From positions 1 to 32,646 of the forward strand of contig JAILDF010000238.1 of assembly GCA_024689585.1 (NCBI GenBank): DNA of 32,646 nucleotides, read 5' to 3'. The position numbers and the translations under genes are program-made. Every line of letters begins with the position of its first letter. The stretch's first letter is position 1. Origin of the DNA: Oribacterium sp. (lineage in GTDB: Bacteria; Bacillota; Clostridia; Lachnospirales; Lachnospiraceae). Shown piece after piece: positions 14,606-23,038 of the stretch. Under the pieces are notes generated by a model, which saw nothing but the letters and a program-made list of their open reading frames with translations, was not told where the DNA came from and did not search any database.

Positions 14606-15664
14606 TCACATCTTCTCAATCTCAGCCTTAAGGGTAGACAGAAGCTCTGCCTCCGGGACTTTACGGATGATCTCACCCTTCTTTATAAGGAGACCTTCGC
14701 CTTTTCCTCCCGCGATTCCGATATCTGCTTCCTTCGCTTCTCCGGGGCCGTTTACAACACAGCCCATAACAGCAACCTTCAGATTCTTATAATCATACTC
14801 CTCCACAAGAGTCTGTACTTCATTTGCAAGGCTTATAAGGTCAATGTTGGTTCTTCCGCAGGTCGGGCAGGAAACAACTTCTATGCCTCCGGTTCTTAAA
14901 CCGAGAGTCCTTAAAATAAGCTTTGCGGATTTGATCTCTTCCACAGGATCCGCACTTAATGAAACACGGATGGTGTTGCCGATTCCCTGACCTAAAATCA
15001 ATCCGAGACCTATGGAGGATTTAATGTTTCCTGACCACACTGTTCCGGCTTCTGTAATTCCTACATGAAGAGGATGCCTGGTCTTATCTGCGATAAGCTC
15101 GTGAGCTCTTGTGCACATGAGAACATCCGAGGACTTGATGGAAATCACCAGATTGTCATAGCCCATATCTTCAATGAGCTTTACCTTCTGAAGTGCTGAT
15201 TCCACAATGCCCTCTGCCGTCACATGACCGCCGTACTTTTCGATGAGATCCTTTTCAAGAGATCCGGAATTTACTCCCACACGGATGGGGACGTTGTGGG
15301 ATTTAGCGCAGTCAACAACAGCCTGTATCTTTTCGTTAGAGCCGATATTTCCCGGATTGATACGGATCTTGTCCGCACCGTTTTCCATGGCAGCTATGGC
15401 CATCTTGTAATCAAAATGGATATCCGCCACGATGGGGATATGCACCTGCTGCTTTATCTCCTTAAGGGCCAGTGCTGCCTCATTTGTGGGGACGGTGCAC
15501 CGGATTATCTCGCATCCGGCTTTTTCAAGTCTCAGTATCTGATCAACAGTTGCTTTTACATCTTCTGTTTTGGTATTGCACATGGACTGGATCGCAACGG
15601 GATTGTTCCCGCCGATCTTTACGTTTCCAATGTTTACAACTTTAGTGTTCTCTCTTGGTAACAT
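14606..15664 (-). CDS. ispG: 4-hydroxy-3-methylbut-2-enyl diphosphate synthase (flavodoxin)
   Basis: IspG (GcpE) carries out the penultimate step of the MEP isoprenoid pathway, reducing the cyclic diphosphate MEcPP to HMBPP with a [4Fe-4S] cluster. The 352-residue protein has an N-terminal TIM-barrel part with VAIQSMCNT and KIRINPGNIG. The C-terminal cluster-binding part has three cysteines: Cys266 and Cys269 in VSCPTCGRT, and Cys302 in MGCVVNGPGE. The catalytic glutamate is Glu309. GGAGGT lies 8 bases before the ATG. It follows rseP by 5 bases and shares the operon with dxr, which provides an earlier step of the same pathway. Confidence 0.97.
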   Translation of the reverse strand: MLPRENTKVVNIGNVKIGGNNPVAIQSMCNTKTEDVKATVDQILRLEKAGCEIIRCTVPTNEAALALKEIKQQVHIPIVADIHFDYKMAIAAMENGADKIRINPGNIGSNEKIQAVVDCAKSHNVPIRVGVNSGSLEKDLIEKYGGHVTAEGIVESALQKVKLIEDMGYDNLVISIKSSDVLMCTRAHELIADKTRHPLHVGITEAGTVWSGNIKSSIGLGLILGQGIGNTIRVSLSADPVEEIKSAKLILRTLGLRTGGIEVVSCPTCGRTNIDLISLANEVQTLVEEYDYKNLKVAVMGCVVNGPGEAKEADIGIAGGKGEGLLIKKGEIIRKVPEAELLSTLKAEIEKM

Positions 15665-15669
15665 TTACA

Positions 15670-16866
15670 TTAACCTCCAAGTATAGAAGCATAGGCTCCG
15701 GAAATGATATTCCAGATATCGTTTGATAATATGACAAGCATCAGCATAAGCAGGGCTGCCATGCCGATCTGGTTGATGCGTTCCTCGATGGAAAAAGGAA
15801 GCCGCCGTCTGGAGATAATCTCGAAAAGTATGAAAATAAGTCTTCCACCGTCAAGGGCAGGTATGGGCAAAAGATTCATGATGCCGAGATTTGAGGACAG
15901 CATGCTTAAAAGCTCCAGGAAAACCAGGAAGGCATTGAAAATGCCGTATTTCGAGGATTTCTCAACAGTGGTACTCATGACGCTGACGGTACCAACGGGT
16001 CCCATGACTTCATTTCGGTGTACTCTTCCTTTGGCAATGAGTTTCAGACTCTGGATCACGATGGTGAGATCATACCGGAATTCATAGTAGGAATACTTTA
16101 TGAACTCCAAAGGGTCAGATGCCAGCATCCTTCCCCCGTAAAAAGCAAGTCCCAGTTTGTAGGCCTTTTGCTCTTCGTTGTAGTAAGGTTTAAAGGTGAT
16201 TGTTTCTTTTCTTCCATTACGGAGAACTACAGCATCAAGGAGAGTGTTTTCATCAAAGTCCTCAGCATTGATATACATCCACATGAAAAGATCTCTGTAT
16301 CCTGGCATTCTGGAAAGATGTTCACCATGACGTCCCAGATATATGAGGTTGTCTTCCTGCTGAAAACCTGCTTCTGCAGCGGGAACATCTTTTACCGTGT
16401 CGGTTATATAAAGAGGATCGAAACCGCAGAAAAAAACTATCACAGCCGCAAAAACAGCAGCCAGAATAAAGTTGTTCATTACCCCCGCAATACAAATGAA
16501 GAATCGCTGTATGGCAGATTTCTGCTGGAAGCTGTATTTACCGATTTCGGATTTTCTGAAACGGACACCGTCATAATCAATCAATGGATCACCGGTATTA
16601 TCCCGGTCCGGAAGCTCTTCTCCGAAAGACACGGTAAAATCACCGGAACCGGCTGAGTCTTCCCCCAGCATGGCACAGCTTCCGCCGAGGGGCAAAAGCT
16701 TCAGTGAATATCGGGTATTGTTTTTTACCCGGCTTATAAGTCTCGGACCCATGCCTATGGAAAACTCCAGGACACCCACATGGCAGAGCTTGGCAGCCAG
16801 AAAGTGTCCGAGTTCATGGAAAAAAATCAAAAAACTCAAGCCCAGAAGGGCGACAATTATTCCCAA
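15670..16866 (-). CDS. rseP: RIP-family zinc metalloprotease RseP/RasP
   Basis: This is a membrane-embedded site-2 protease that cleaves transmembrane regulators (anti-sigma factors, signal-peptide remnants). The 398-residue protein has the zinc motif HELGH at 17-21 in the first membrane segment. A PDZ domain lies around residues 150-230. The C-terminal membrane motif NLLPIPALDGGRL supplies the third zinc ligand (Asp). The start codon is TTG at 16864-16866, supported by AGGAGAT 7 bases upstream and by the protein beginning directly at the first membrane helix. It lies 14 bases after dxr. Confidence 0.95.
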   Translation of the reverse strand: MGIIVALLGLSFLIFFHELGHFLAAKLCHVGVLEFSIGMGPRLISRVKNNTRYSLKLLPLGGSCAMLGEDSAGSGDFTVSFGEELPDRDNTGDPLIDYDGVRFRKSEIGKYSFQQKSAIQRFFICIAGVMNNFILAAVFAAVIVFFCGFDPLYITDTVKDVPAAEAGFQQEDNLIYLGRHGEHLSRMPGYRDLFMWMYINAEDFDENTLLDAVVLRNGRKETITFKPYYNEEQKAYKLGLAFYGGRMLASDPLEFIKYSYYEFRYDLTIVIQSLKLIAKGRVHRNEVMGPVGTVSVMSTTVEKSSKYGIFNAFLVFLELLSMLSSNLGIMNLLPIPALDGGRLIFILFEIISRRRLPFSIEERINQIGMAALLMLMLVILSNDIWNIISGAYASILGG

Positions 16867-16880
16867 GTTTATATCTCCTG

Positions 16881-18038
16881 TCAGCGTACTATTTTTGAAT
16901 TATTCTTTACATAATCTCTTGCCCATTTTTCGATGGAAAGGATCTCTTCAACAGAGGGAGAAGCCACTACGTGGGCTTCGTGAGCATTCATGGCCTCTTC
17001 GATAACGTCGGCTATTTCAAGGAAATCTATCCGGTCTTCAAGGAACATGGCCACCGCTTCCTCGTTGGCTGCATTGTAGACAGTCGGCATGGAGCCTCCT
17101 GTTCTTCCGGCACGGAAGCCAAGGGCGAGACCCTTAAAGGTATCCATGTCCGGATCCTCGAAGGTGAGCTGACCTAGTTTTGCCAGATCCAGCCGCTGAT
17201 CCTCCGGAAGTGCACGGCGGTCAGGTGCATAAAGGGCATATTCGATCGGGATCCTCATGTCCGGAAGACCAAGCTGTGCCTTAACAGAACCGTCTACATA
17301 CTGAACAGCTGAATGGACGATGGACTGAGGCTGTACAACAACCTTTATCATATCCACAGGAACATCAAAGAGCCAGTGGGCTTCCAGCACCTCCAGACCT
17401 TTGTTTACCATGGTGGAGGAATCTATGGTTATCTTTCTTCCCATAGCCCAGTTGGGATGCTTAAGGGCATCCTCTTTCGTCTTCCCTCTGAGTTCCTCAC
17501 GCTTTTTGCCCCTGAAAGGACCGCCTGACGCTGTCAGAAGGATCTGCTCTATACGTTCATGAGGTTCTCCCGTAAGGGACTGCCATATGGCACTGTGCTC
17601 CGAGTCTATAGGCTTAATGTCTATACCGCACTCTGCTGCCAGGGGCATGATGATATGTCCTGCGCATACAAGGGTTTCCTTGTTGGCGAGAGCCACCTGT
17701 TTATGAGCCTTGAGGGCCGCGATGGTAGGCTGGATTCCTATCATTCCCACAACGGAAACCACAACCTCATCACAGTTTTCCATGGTGGCAATCTCTATAA
17801 GTCCTTCCATTCCGGAAAGAACCTTTACAGGTAAACCGAAGCTTTTGAAGGTTTCAGCTTTTTTCTCGTCATATATACAAACCACTTCAGGATGAAGTGT
17901 CTCTACCTGCTCTTTTAATTTATCAATGGAACCGTAAACAGCGAGACCTGTGACTACTATCTCCGGGTCACCATTTATGACATCGATAGTCTGGGTTCCT
18001 ATGGAACCTGTGGAACCAAGTATTACCAATCTTCTCAT
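16881..18038 (-). CDS. dxr: 1-deoxy-D-xylulose 5-phosphate reductoisomerase
   Basis: Dxr converts DXP to MEP using NADPH, the committed step of the non-mevalonate isoprenoid pathway and the target of fosmidomycin. The 385-residue protein begins MRRLVILGSTGSIG, with the NADPH-binding motif at 8-14. It has the substrate and metal segments DSEHSAIWQ and SSTMVNKGLEVLEAHWLF. An ATG two codons earlier (18044) is equally open. The GAGG ribosome-binding site lies 4 bases from that ATG and 10 from the one chosen, so the exact start is uncertain. It is in an operon with cdsA upstream and rseP downstream. Confidence 0.96.
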   Translation of the reverse strand: MRRLVILGSTGSIGTQTIDVINGDPEIVVTGLAVYGSIDKLKEQVETLHPEVVCIYDEKKAETFKSFGLPVKVLSGMEGLIEIATMENCDEVVVSVVGMIGIQPTIAALKAHKQVALANKETLVCAGHIIMPLAAECGIDIKPIDSEHSAIWQSLTGEPHERIEQILLTASGGPFRGKKREELRGKTKEDALKHPNWAMGRKITIDSSTMVNKGLEVLEAHWLFDVPVDMIKVVVQPQSIVHSAVQYVDGSVKAQLGLPDMRIPIEYALYAPDRRALPEDQRLDLAKLGQLTFEDPDMDTFKGLALGFRAGRTGGSMPTVYNAANEEAVAMFLEDRIDFLEIADVIEEAMNAHEAHVVASPSVEEILSIEKWARDYVKNNSKIVR

Positions 18039-18054
18039 AAACATTAATCCTCTT

Positions 18055-18909
18055 TCAGATATTTAAAAATGTTAAGGCAAAATAAACTGCAGGTGCAGTG
18101 AAAATCAGTGAATCAAATCTGTCCATGATACCTCCGTGACCGGGGATCAGGGTACCGTAATCCTTTACTTCATAATCTCTCTTAATGCCGGAAGCGGTGA
18201 GATCTCCTACCATAGAGATGAGTGCGCCTATTGCTGAGGCAATGGCACAAGTAGCTCCCGGGTTAAGGATGTAGGTAAAACGGCTCTGAAGGATCATGGC
18301 ATAAACAAAACCAAGGAGTGCGGCACCGATGACTCCACCCACTGCTCCTTCCACTGTTTTTTTGGGGCTCAGTATAGGGGTCATCTTATGCTTTCCTATG
18401 AGCATCCCAGTGCAATAAGCGAAGGTGTCGGAACCCCAGCTGGCAATGAAAATAAGCCATACGAGATACATTCCGTCAGGCATTGCCCTGGTCTGATACA
18501 GATAACTCATCATGATGCCGGCATAACAGACACACATAAAGGCTTTTGCGACTGCTGTGATCTTATACGTTGGATAAGTGATGACGTAAAAGGACATCAG
18601 TGCCATAAGGCTCAGAACCACCATAAGAGTGAAGTATCTGTCCAGATCGAACCAGACTATCACATAATAGGCTATGGTAGTAAGGTATCCCACAAAGCCA
18701 AGTGATTTTTTCTCTATTCCGAAAACCCTGTACAGTTCAAAAAGACCTATCATGGAAATGAGGAAGGTCAGGAGAAACAGAGGCAGGCCTCCCATAGGTA
18801 CTATTATGGCCACAATAAGAACCAAAATGATACCGCTTATCAGTCTGGTGACAAAGGAGCCGGGTTTCTTCTCATTATGATCTTTTTTTAAATTATCGGT
18901 AGCTGACAT
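18055..18909 (-). CDS. cdsA: Phosphatidate cytidylyltransferase (CDP-diglyceride synthase)
   Basis: CdsA makes CDP-diacylglycerol from phosphatidate and CTP, the branch point for phospholipid headgroups. The 284-residue protein is a multi-pass membrane protein with about eight hydrophobic segments. The C-terminal family signature is present: ASGIKRDYEVKDYGTLIPGH, then GGIMDRFDS. I start at MSATDNLKKD (ATG at 18907-18909), 6 bases after AGGA. The frame is open for 41 further codons to 19032, but that segment is not family-like and crosses a hairpin. Confidence 0.95.
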   Translation of the reverse strand: MSATDNLKKDHNEKKPGSFVTRLISGIILVLIVAIIVPMGGLPLFLLTFLISMIGLFELYRVFGIEKKSLGFVGYLTTIAYYVIVWFDLDRYFTLMVVLSLMALMSFYVITYPTYKITAVAKAFMCVCYAGIMMSYLYQTRAMPDGMYLVWLIFIASWGSDTFAYCTGMLIGKHKMTPILSPKKTVEGAVGGVIGAALLGFVYAMILQSRFTYILNPGATCAIASAIGALISMVGDLTASGIKRDYEVKDYGTLIPGHGGIMDRFDSLIFTAPAVYFALTFLNI

Positions 18910-19000
18910 ATGCATTCCTATGGATTTGATATAAGTTGCAGGCTTCGCTCCGCCTGTACTGTCAGGGAACAGGATCCCGGTGAAGCTTATAAAGTAAATA

Positions 19001-19027
19001 CAGGCTTCTTTGTGTAAAAGAAGCCTG
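19001..19027 (-). other. Hairpin between uppS and cdsA
   Basis: CAGGCTTCTT (19001-19010) pairs perfectly over 10 bases with AAGAAGCCTG (19018-19027), with a 7-base loop. It starts 9 bases after the uppS stop. The following minus-strand sequence GTATTTACTTTATAA is only weakly T-rich. It is best read as an attenuating or processing hairpin in an unusually long intra-operon gap of 127 bases. Confidence 0.5.
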
Positions 19028-19036
19028 AACAAATGA

Positions 19037-19789
19037 TTATTTTTTTAATCTGCCGCCAAAACGACGTTCGCGGCTGTTGAAGTTATCGATGGCTTTCAAT
19101 AACTCTTCTTTGTTAAAGTCAGGCCAGAGGACCGGAGTTATATAATATTCCGCATAGGCACTCTGCCATAGAAGGTAATTGGAAATCCTGAACTCTCCCG
19201 AAGTTCTTATGACGAGATCCGGATCCGGCATCCCGTTTGTATCGAGATAGCCGGAAAAAGCCTGCTCTGTAAGAGCTTCTATTTCTTCTTCGGATTTTCC
19301 CTCTCTTAAGGCCTCAAGGGTATACTTTCTGACAGCCCGGACGATTTCATCTCTGGAACCGTAGTTTACCGCAAATACAAAAGTCATTCCCGTGTTTTGA
19401 GCCGTCTCCTTCTCGAGGCTTTCGATGCCCTCCCGAATGTCGGGAGCAAAACGGCTTCTTTCGCCTATCATGCGGGCCTTGACATTGTGCTCATTTGCAA
19501 CCTTAATAAGCTTGACCATATAAAAACGGAAAAGCTTCATCAGGGCGCCCACTTCTTCCTCTGAACGTTTCCAGTTTTCGGTAGAAAAACCATAGACGGT
19601 CAGATACTTTACTCCGAGTCTTGCGCAGTCCGCAACGATGGTTTCAAGAGTCTCGCAGCCCTGTTTGTGGCCCATGGCTCTGGGAAGTCCCCGCCTTTCT
19701 GCCCATCTTCCGTTTCCGTCAAGGATGATGGCGATATGGGCAGGTATATTGCGGCCTTCATTGTTAATGATATCGTTAACGTTTTCCAT
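19037..19789 (-). CDS. uppS: Isoprenyl (undecaprenyl) diphosphate synthase
   Basis: UppS is the cis-prenyltransferase that makes the C55 lipid carrier for peptidoglycan and other wall polymers. The 250-residue protein carries the signature ILDGNGRWAERRGLPR with catalytic Asp24. It also has YGFSTENWKR, and the C-terminal RTSGEFRISNYLLWQSAYAE and YYI motifs. Its ATG begins one base after the frr stop codon (TAATATG). The nearest AAGGA is 17 bases away, so translation is probably coupled to frr. Confidence 0.97.
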   Translation of the reverse strand: MENVNDIINNEGRNIPAHIAIILDGNGRWAERRGLPRAMGHKQGCETLETIVADCARLGVKYLTVYGFSTENWKRSEEEVGALMKLFRFYMVKLIKVANEHNVKARMIGERSRFAPDIREGIESLEKETAQNTGMTFVFAVNYGSRDEIVRAVRKYTLEALREGKSEEEIEALTEQAFSGYLDTNGMPDPDLVIRTSGEFRISNYLLWQSAYAEYYITPVLWPDFNKEELLKAIDNFNSRERRFGGRLKK

Positions 19790-19790
19790 A

Positions 19791-20345
19791 TTAAACAGTT
19801 AAGAGTTCCTTGTTCTTTGCTTCAACAGACTTGTCGATCTTCTCGCACATGTGGTCTGTAAGCTCCTGAATGTCCTTTGTTGCACGGGTAAGGTCATCCT
19901 CTGTCATCTCAGATGACTTCTCGAGTTTCTTTGCGAGGTCCATAGCATCACGACGGATATTTCTGATGGCGATCTTAGCCTCTTCGCCTTTCTTCTTAAC
20001 ATCCTTTGTGAGTTCCTTACGTCTCTCCTCTGTAAGCTCAGGGAAAACGAGACGGACAACAGTTCCGTCATTTGTCGGGTTGATACCGAGATCAGACATA
20101 TTTATAGCCTTCTCGATCTCTTTAAGTAAGCTCTTGTCCCATGGCTGGATCTGGATAAGACGAGCTTCGGGAACGGAAATGTTACCTACCTGCTGAATAG
20201 GTGTGGGTGTGCCATAGTAATCTACCATGATACGGTCCAGCACATGAGGGTTTGCACGTCCTGCACGGATAGTTGCAAGCTCTGACATGAGGTTGTCATG
20301 TGTTTTGTGCATCTTCTCGATATAAATGGTAAATTGATCATCCAT
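19791..20345 (-). CDS. frr: Ribosome recycling factor
   Basis: RRF splits post-termination ribosomes together with EF-G. The 184-residue protein has the standard length and family segments: ELATIRAGRANPHVLDRI, YYGTPTPIQQVGNISVPEAR, and PELTEERRKEL near the middle. A strong AGGAGG ribosome-binding site lies 8 bases before the ATG. It follows pyrH after 48 bases, which include a small CCCGA/TCGGG hairpin at 20367-20380. Confidence 0.97.
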   Translation of the reverse strand: MDDQFTIYIEKMHKTHDNLMSELATIRAGRANPHVLDRIMVDYYGTPTPIQQVGNISVPEARLIQIQPWDKSLLKEIEKAINMSDLGINPTNDGTVVRLVFPELTEERRKELTKDVKKKGEEAKIAIRNIRRDAMDLAKKLEKSSEMTEDDLTRATKDIQELTDHMCEKIDKSVEAKNKELLTV

Positions 20346-20393
20346 AATTAATTCCTCCTGTTTAAACCCGATTTTTCGGGATAATGTATAAAT

Positions 20394-21098
20394 TTATGCG
20401 GTAACTCTGGTGCCGTTTATCTGTCCCTTAAGGGCATTGGCGATGCCGTTTTCTTCGTTAAGAGAAAAGATGGCCAGCGGCATATGGTTTTCCATGCAGA
20501 TAACAGATGCAGCCAGGTCGATAACACCTAAACGCTTGTCTACCACTTCCCGGATGGAAAGCTTATCAAACTTCTTTGCGTCAGGGTTTATCTTTGGATC
20601 TGAATCATATACGCCGTCGATAGCCTTGGCAAGAAGTATCTCGTCACACTCAAGCTCAACCGCACGGAGTACTACGCCGGTATCTGTTGAGAAGTATGGG
20701 TGACCTGTTCCGCCTGCGCAGAACACAACTGTTCCCTCGGCCATGGCACTGAGGGCTTTATCCTTATTGAAAAGGTCTGCCATATCTCCGATCTGTATGG
20801 AAGACATGACCATGGTTTTCATACCCTGTGTACGGAATATCTCGGATACGTAGATACAGTTCATGACTGTGGCAAGTATTCCTACCTGATCTGCTTTATA
20901 ACGATCTACAGCCTCAGACTGACGGCCTCTCCAGAAATTTCCGCCTCCGATAACTATGGCGATCTGTACACCTTCGTCTACTGCTGACTTAACTTCTCTG
21001 GCAACTTCCCTGATGGTATCATCATCAAAACCAAAATGTTTTTCACCGGCAAGTGCTTCACCGGAAAGCTTCAGCATAACTCTGCGTTTATCTGACAT
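20394..21098 (-). CDS. pyrH: UMP kinase
   Basis: PyrH phosphorylates UMP to UDP and is essential for pyrimidine nucleotide supply. The 234-residue protein belongs to the amino-acid-kinase fold, with RVMLKLSGEALAGE at the N terminus, VIGGGNFWRGR, and VVFCAGGTGHPYFSTDT in the substrate region. I start at MSDKRRVML (21098), 9 bases after GGAG. An ATG five codons further upstream lacks a ribosome-binding site. It leads the pyrH-frr-uppS-cdsA-dxr-rseP-ispG operon and has its own promoter, because tsf is not directly upstream here. Confidence 0.97.
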   Translation of the reverse strand: MSDKRRVMLKLSGEALAGEKHFGFDDDTIREVAREVKSAVDEGVQIAIVIGGGNFWRGRQSEAVDRYKADQVGILATVMNCIYVSEIFRTQGMKTMVMSSIQIGDMADLFNKDKALSAMAEGTVVFCAGGTGHPYFSTDTGVVLRAVELECDEILLAKAIDGVYDSDPKINPDAKKFDKLSIREVVDKRLGVIDLAASVICMENHMPLAIFSLNEENGIANALKGQINGTRVTA

Positions 21099-21138
21099 AA
21101 AAATAATCTCCATTCTGCCGATTCTCAGGCATATGGTA

Positions 21139-21156
21139 ATGAAGGAATACCTTCAT
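21139..21156 (-). other. Leader hairpin of pyrH mRNA
   Basis: ATGAAGG (21139-21145) pairs with CCTTCAT (21150-21156) around a four-base loop. An outer GGT/ACC extends the stem past a bulge. It lies in the untranslated leader between promoter and start. It has no T tract and no resemblance to a PyrR-binding loop. Confidence 0.35.
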
Positions 21157-21217
21157 ACCTTTATAAGTTATTTTAGTTTAAAATGAGGCAGCTTTAAAAG
21201 CGTCTACATTAAAATTT

Positions 21218-21246
21218 ATTCTAGCATATTACAAAGTAAGGGGCAA
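21218..21246 (-). promoter_or_regulatory. Promoter for the pyrH operon
   Basis: On the minus strand -35 TTGCCC (21241-21246), 17 bases, then -10 TAGAAT (21218-21223) preceded by TGC, which gives an extended -10. The leader is about 110 bases. The rest of the gap 21099-21424 holds the leader hairpin and the terminator of the DUF1846 gene. Confidence 0.75.
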
Positions 21247-21317
21247 CAAAACAACAAGCAACTCCGCTACCGGTATCAGAAGTCCAAACATAAAAGCGGG
21301 TAAATTATTTTTGATAT

Positions 21318-21359
21318 AAAAAAGCCGAAGCCTTGCCATATAGTCCGGCAAAGCTTCGG
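21318..21359 (-). terminator. Intrinsic terminator after the DUF1846 gene
   Basis: CCGAAGC (21325-21331) pairs with GCTTCGG (21353-21359). After one mismatch TTGCC (21333-21337) pairs with GGCAA (21347-21351). On the minus strand the stem runs into CTTTTTTATATC. It lies about 65 bases after the stop codon. Confidence 0.9.
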
Positions 21360-21424
21360 TTGGAATCAGATTTAAATTTAAAAACGATACTTCGCAGCTT
21401 AATGGAAAATGCGTCTCTGCATTA

Positions 21425-22909
21425 TCAATTATGGAACAGCTTTGAAGTCTGGTACTGCGGTTCGCAGGTGACATTGATACCAAGCTTCTTGAAGGTACGG
21501 GCATCTACTTCGGAAAGGATAACCGAGCTGTGTACTTCGCAGCCTTTAAGCTTTTCCAGCTGCTGCATGGCAATCTCCGCATTATTGTCTGTGGTTGCAC
21601 AGATGGTAAGCGCAATGAGGATCTCATCGGTATGGAGTCTCGGGTTACGGTTACCCAAATGCTCGGTTTTTAAATGCTGGATAGGCTCGATGATCTCTCT
21701 TGAAATAAGGTTTACAGAGTCATCGATACCGCCCATTACCTTAAGTGCATTCAGAAGCATGGCTGAGCAGGCACCAAGTAAGGTTGAGGTCTTTCCGGTT
21801 ACGATGGTTCCGTCCGAAAGCTCGATGGCCGCTGCGGGCTCTCCTGTCAGCTCCGCCTTCTGTTTTGCTGCGGCAACGGCCGGTCTGTCATCGCTGGAAA
21901 CATTGGCCTGCTCCATGAGAAGCTGAAGCTTGTCAACTACCTGCTGTGTACCGTCACCCTTACGGAGGTCACATAATGCAGTGTAGTAACGACGAATGAT
22001 CTCCTGACGTGATGCATAGCTGCAGTTGTCATCATCAACGATGCCATAGCCTGCCATATTTACGCCCATGTCTGTCGGGGACTTGTAAGGTGATTCGCCG
22101 TAAATGCGCTGGAACATGGCATTCAGTACGGGGAAAACCTCGACGTCACGGTTATAGTTTACCGTGGTCTTGCCGTAGGCCTCAAGATGGTAAGGATCGA
22201 TCATGTTGACATCATTCAGATCCGCAGTTGCTGCCTCATAAGCAAGGTTTACAGGATGCTTAAGCGGAATGTTCCAGATCGGGAAGGTTTCGAACTTGGC
22301 ATAGCCTGCCTTAACACCATGCTTGTTCTCCTGATAAAGCTGTGAAAGACAAACTGCCATCTTTCCTGAACCGGGACCGGGAGCTGTAACGACAACCAGG
22401 GAGTGGGTTGTCTGAATGTACTCATTCTTTCCGAAACCGTCATCGGAAATAATGAGCGGAAGGTTTCCGGGATACCCCTGTATGGGATAATGTCTGTATA
22501 CCTTGACACCAAGGCTCTCGAGCTTCTTCTGGTAGGCAACGGCACTTTCCTGACCGTCAAATCTGGTGAGTACTACAGAACCCACGAAAAGACCGTAGCT
22601 TCTGAAGGCATCGATAAGACGGAGTACATCCATGTCATAGGTTATGCCCAGATCTCCTCTTACTTTATTTTTTTCAATGTCTCCGGCATTGATAACAACA
22701 ACTATCTCAACGTCTTCCTTTAACTGGGTAAGCATACGGATCTTACTGTCAGGCTGGAATCCGGGAAGGACTCTGGAAGCGTGATAATCATCGAACAGCT
22801 TGCCTCCGAACTCGAGATATAGCTTGCCTCCGAATTTGGAAATACGCTCTCTGATATGCTCGGACTGCATCATTATATACTTGTCATTGTCAAAACCTTT
22901 TTTAAACAT
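21425..22909 (-). CDS. DUF1846 domain-containing protein
   Basis: This 494-residue protein matches the DUF1846 family, common in Firmicutes and without a settled function. Recognisable segments are KGFDNDKYIMMQSEHIRERI at the N terminus and the central TGFDGQ-like TRFDGQ. A nucleotide-binding-like loop, APGPGSGKMAVCLSQ, starts near residue 176. The conserved PYKSPTDMGVNMAGYGI and late LHTDEILIALTICA also fit. No signal peptide or membrane segment is seen, so it should be cytoplasmic. AGGGAG lies 7 bases before the ATG. It has a near-consensus promoter and its own terminator, so it is a single-gene unit between the MATE gene and pyrH. Confidence 0.9.
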   Translation of the reverse strand: MFKKGFDNDKYIMMQSEHIRERISKFGGKLYLEFGGKLFDDYHASRVLPGFQPDSKIRMLTQLKEDVEIVVVINAGDIEKNKVRGDLGITYDMDVLRLIDAFRSYGLFVGSVVLTRFDGQESAVAYQKKLESLGVKVYRHYPIQGYPGNLPLIISDDGFGKNEYIQTTHSLVVVTAPGPGSGKMAVCLSQLYQENKHGVKAGYAKFETFPIWNIPLKHPVNLAYEAATADLNDVNMIDPYHLEAYGKTTVNYNRDVEVFPVLNAMFQRIYGESPYKSPTDMGVNMAGYGIVDDDNCSYASRQEIIRRYYTALCDLRKGDGTQQVVDKLQLLMEQANVSSDDRPAVAAAKQKAELTGEPAAAIELSDGTIVTGKTSTLLGACSAMLLNALKVMGGIDDSVNLISREIIEPIQHLKTEHLGNRNPRLHTDEILIALTICATTDNNAEIAMQQLEKLKGCEVHSSVILSEVDARTFKKLGINVTCEPQYQTSKLFHN

Positions 22910-22953
22910 ATTTGTGCTCCCTGAAAAAATTTAGACGAAAAATAACCTAAGAA

Positions 22954-22982
22954 AGTATAAATTTACTTAAATAAGATGTCAA
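22954..22982 (-). promoter_or_regulatory. Strong promoter for the DUF1846 gene
   Basis: On the minus strand TTGACA (22977-22982), a 17-base AT-rich spacer and TATACT (22954-22959). This is the closest match to the sigma-A consensus in the window, with a leader of roughly 35-40 bases. Confidence 0.85.
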
Positions 22983-23038
22983 CGTGAGTTGTGTACATTA
23001 AATTGATTTTTATTGACTGATTTTAATGCCTGTTTCCT

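Noticed and set aside
16018..16656. Plus-strand open frame of 212 codons
   Set aside because: It is antisense to rseP, whose minus-strand protein carries clear protease motifs. The plus-strand translation has no recognisable domain.
21099..21217. PyrR-type attenuator before pyrH
   Set aside because: The leader has a short hairpin but no anti-terminator/terminator pair, T tract or PyrR-binding loop sequence.
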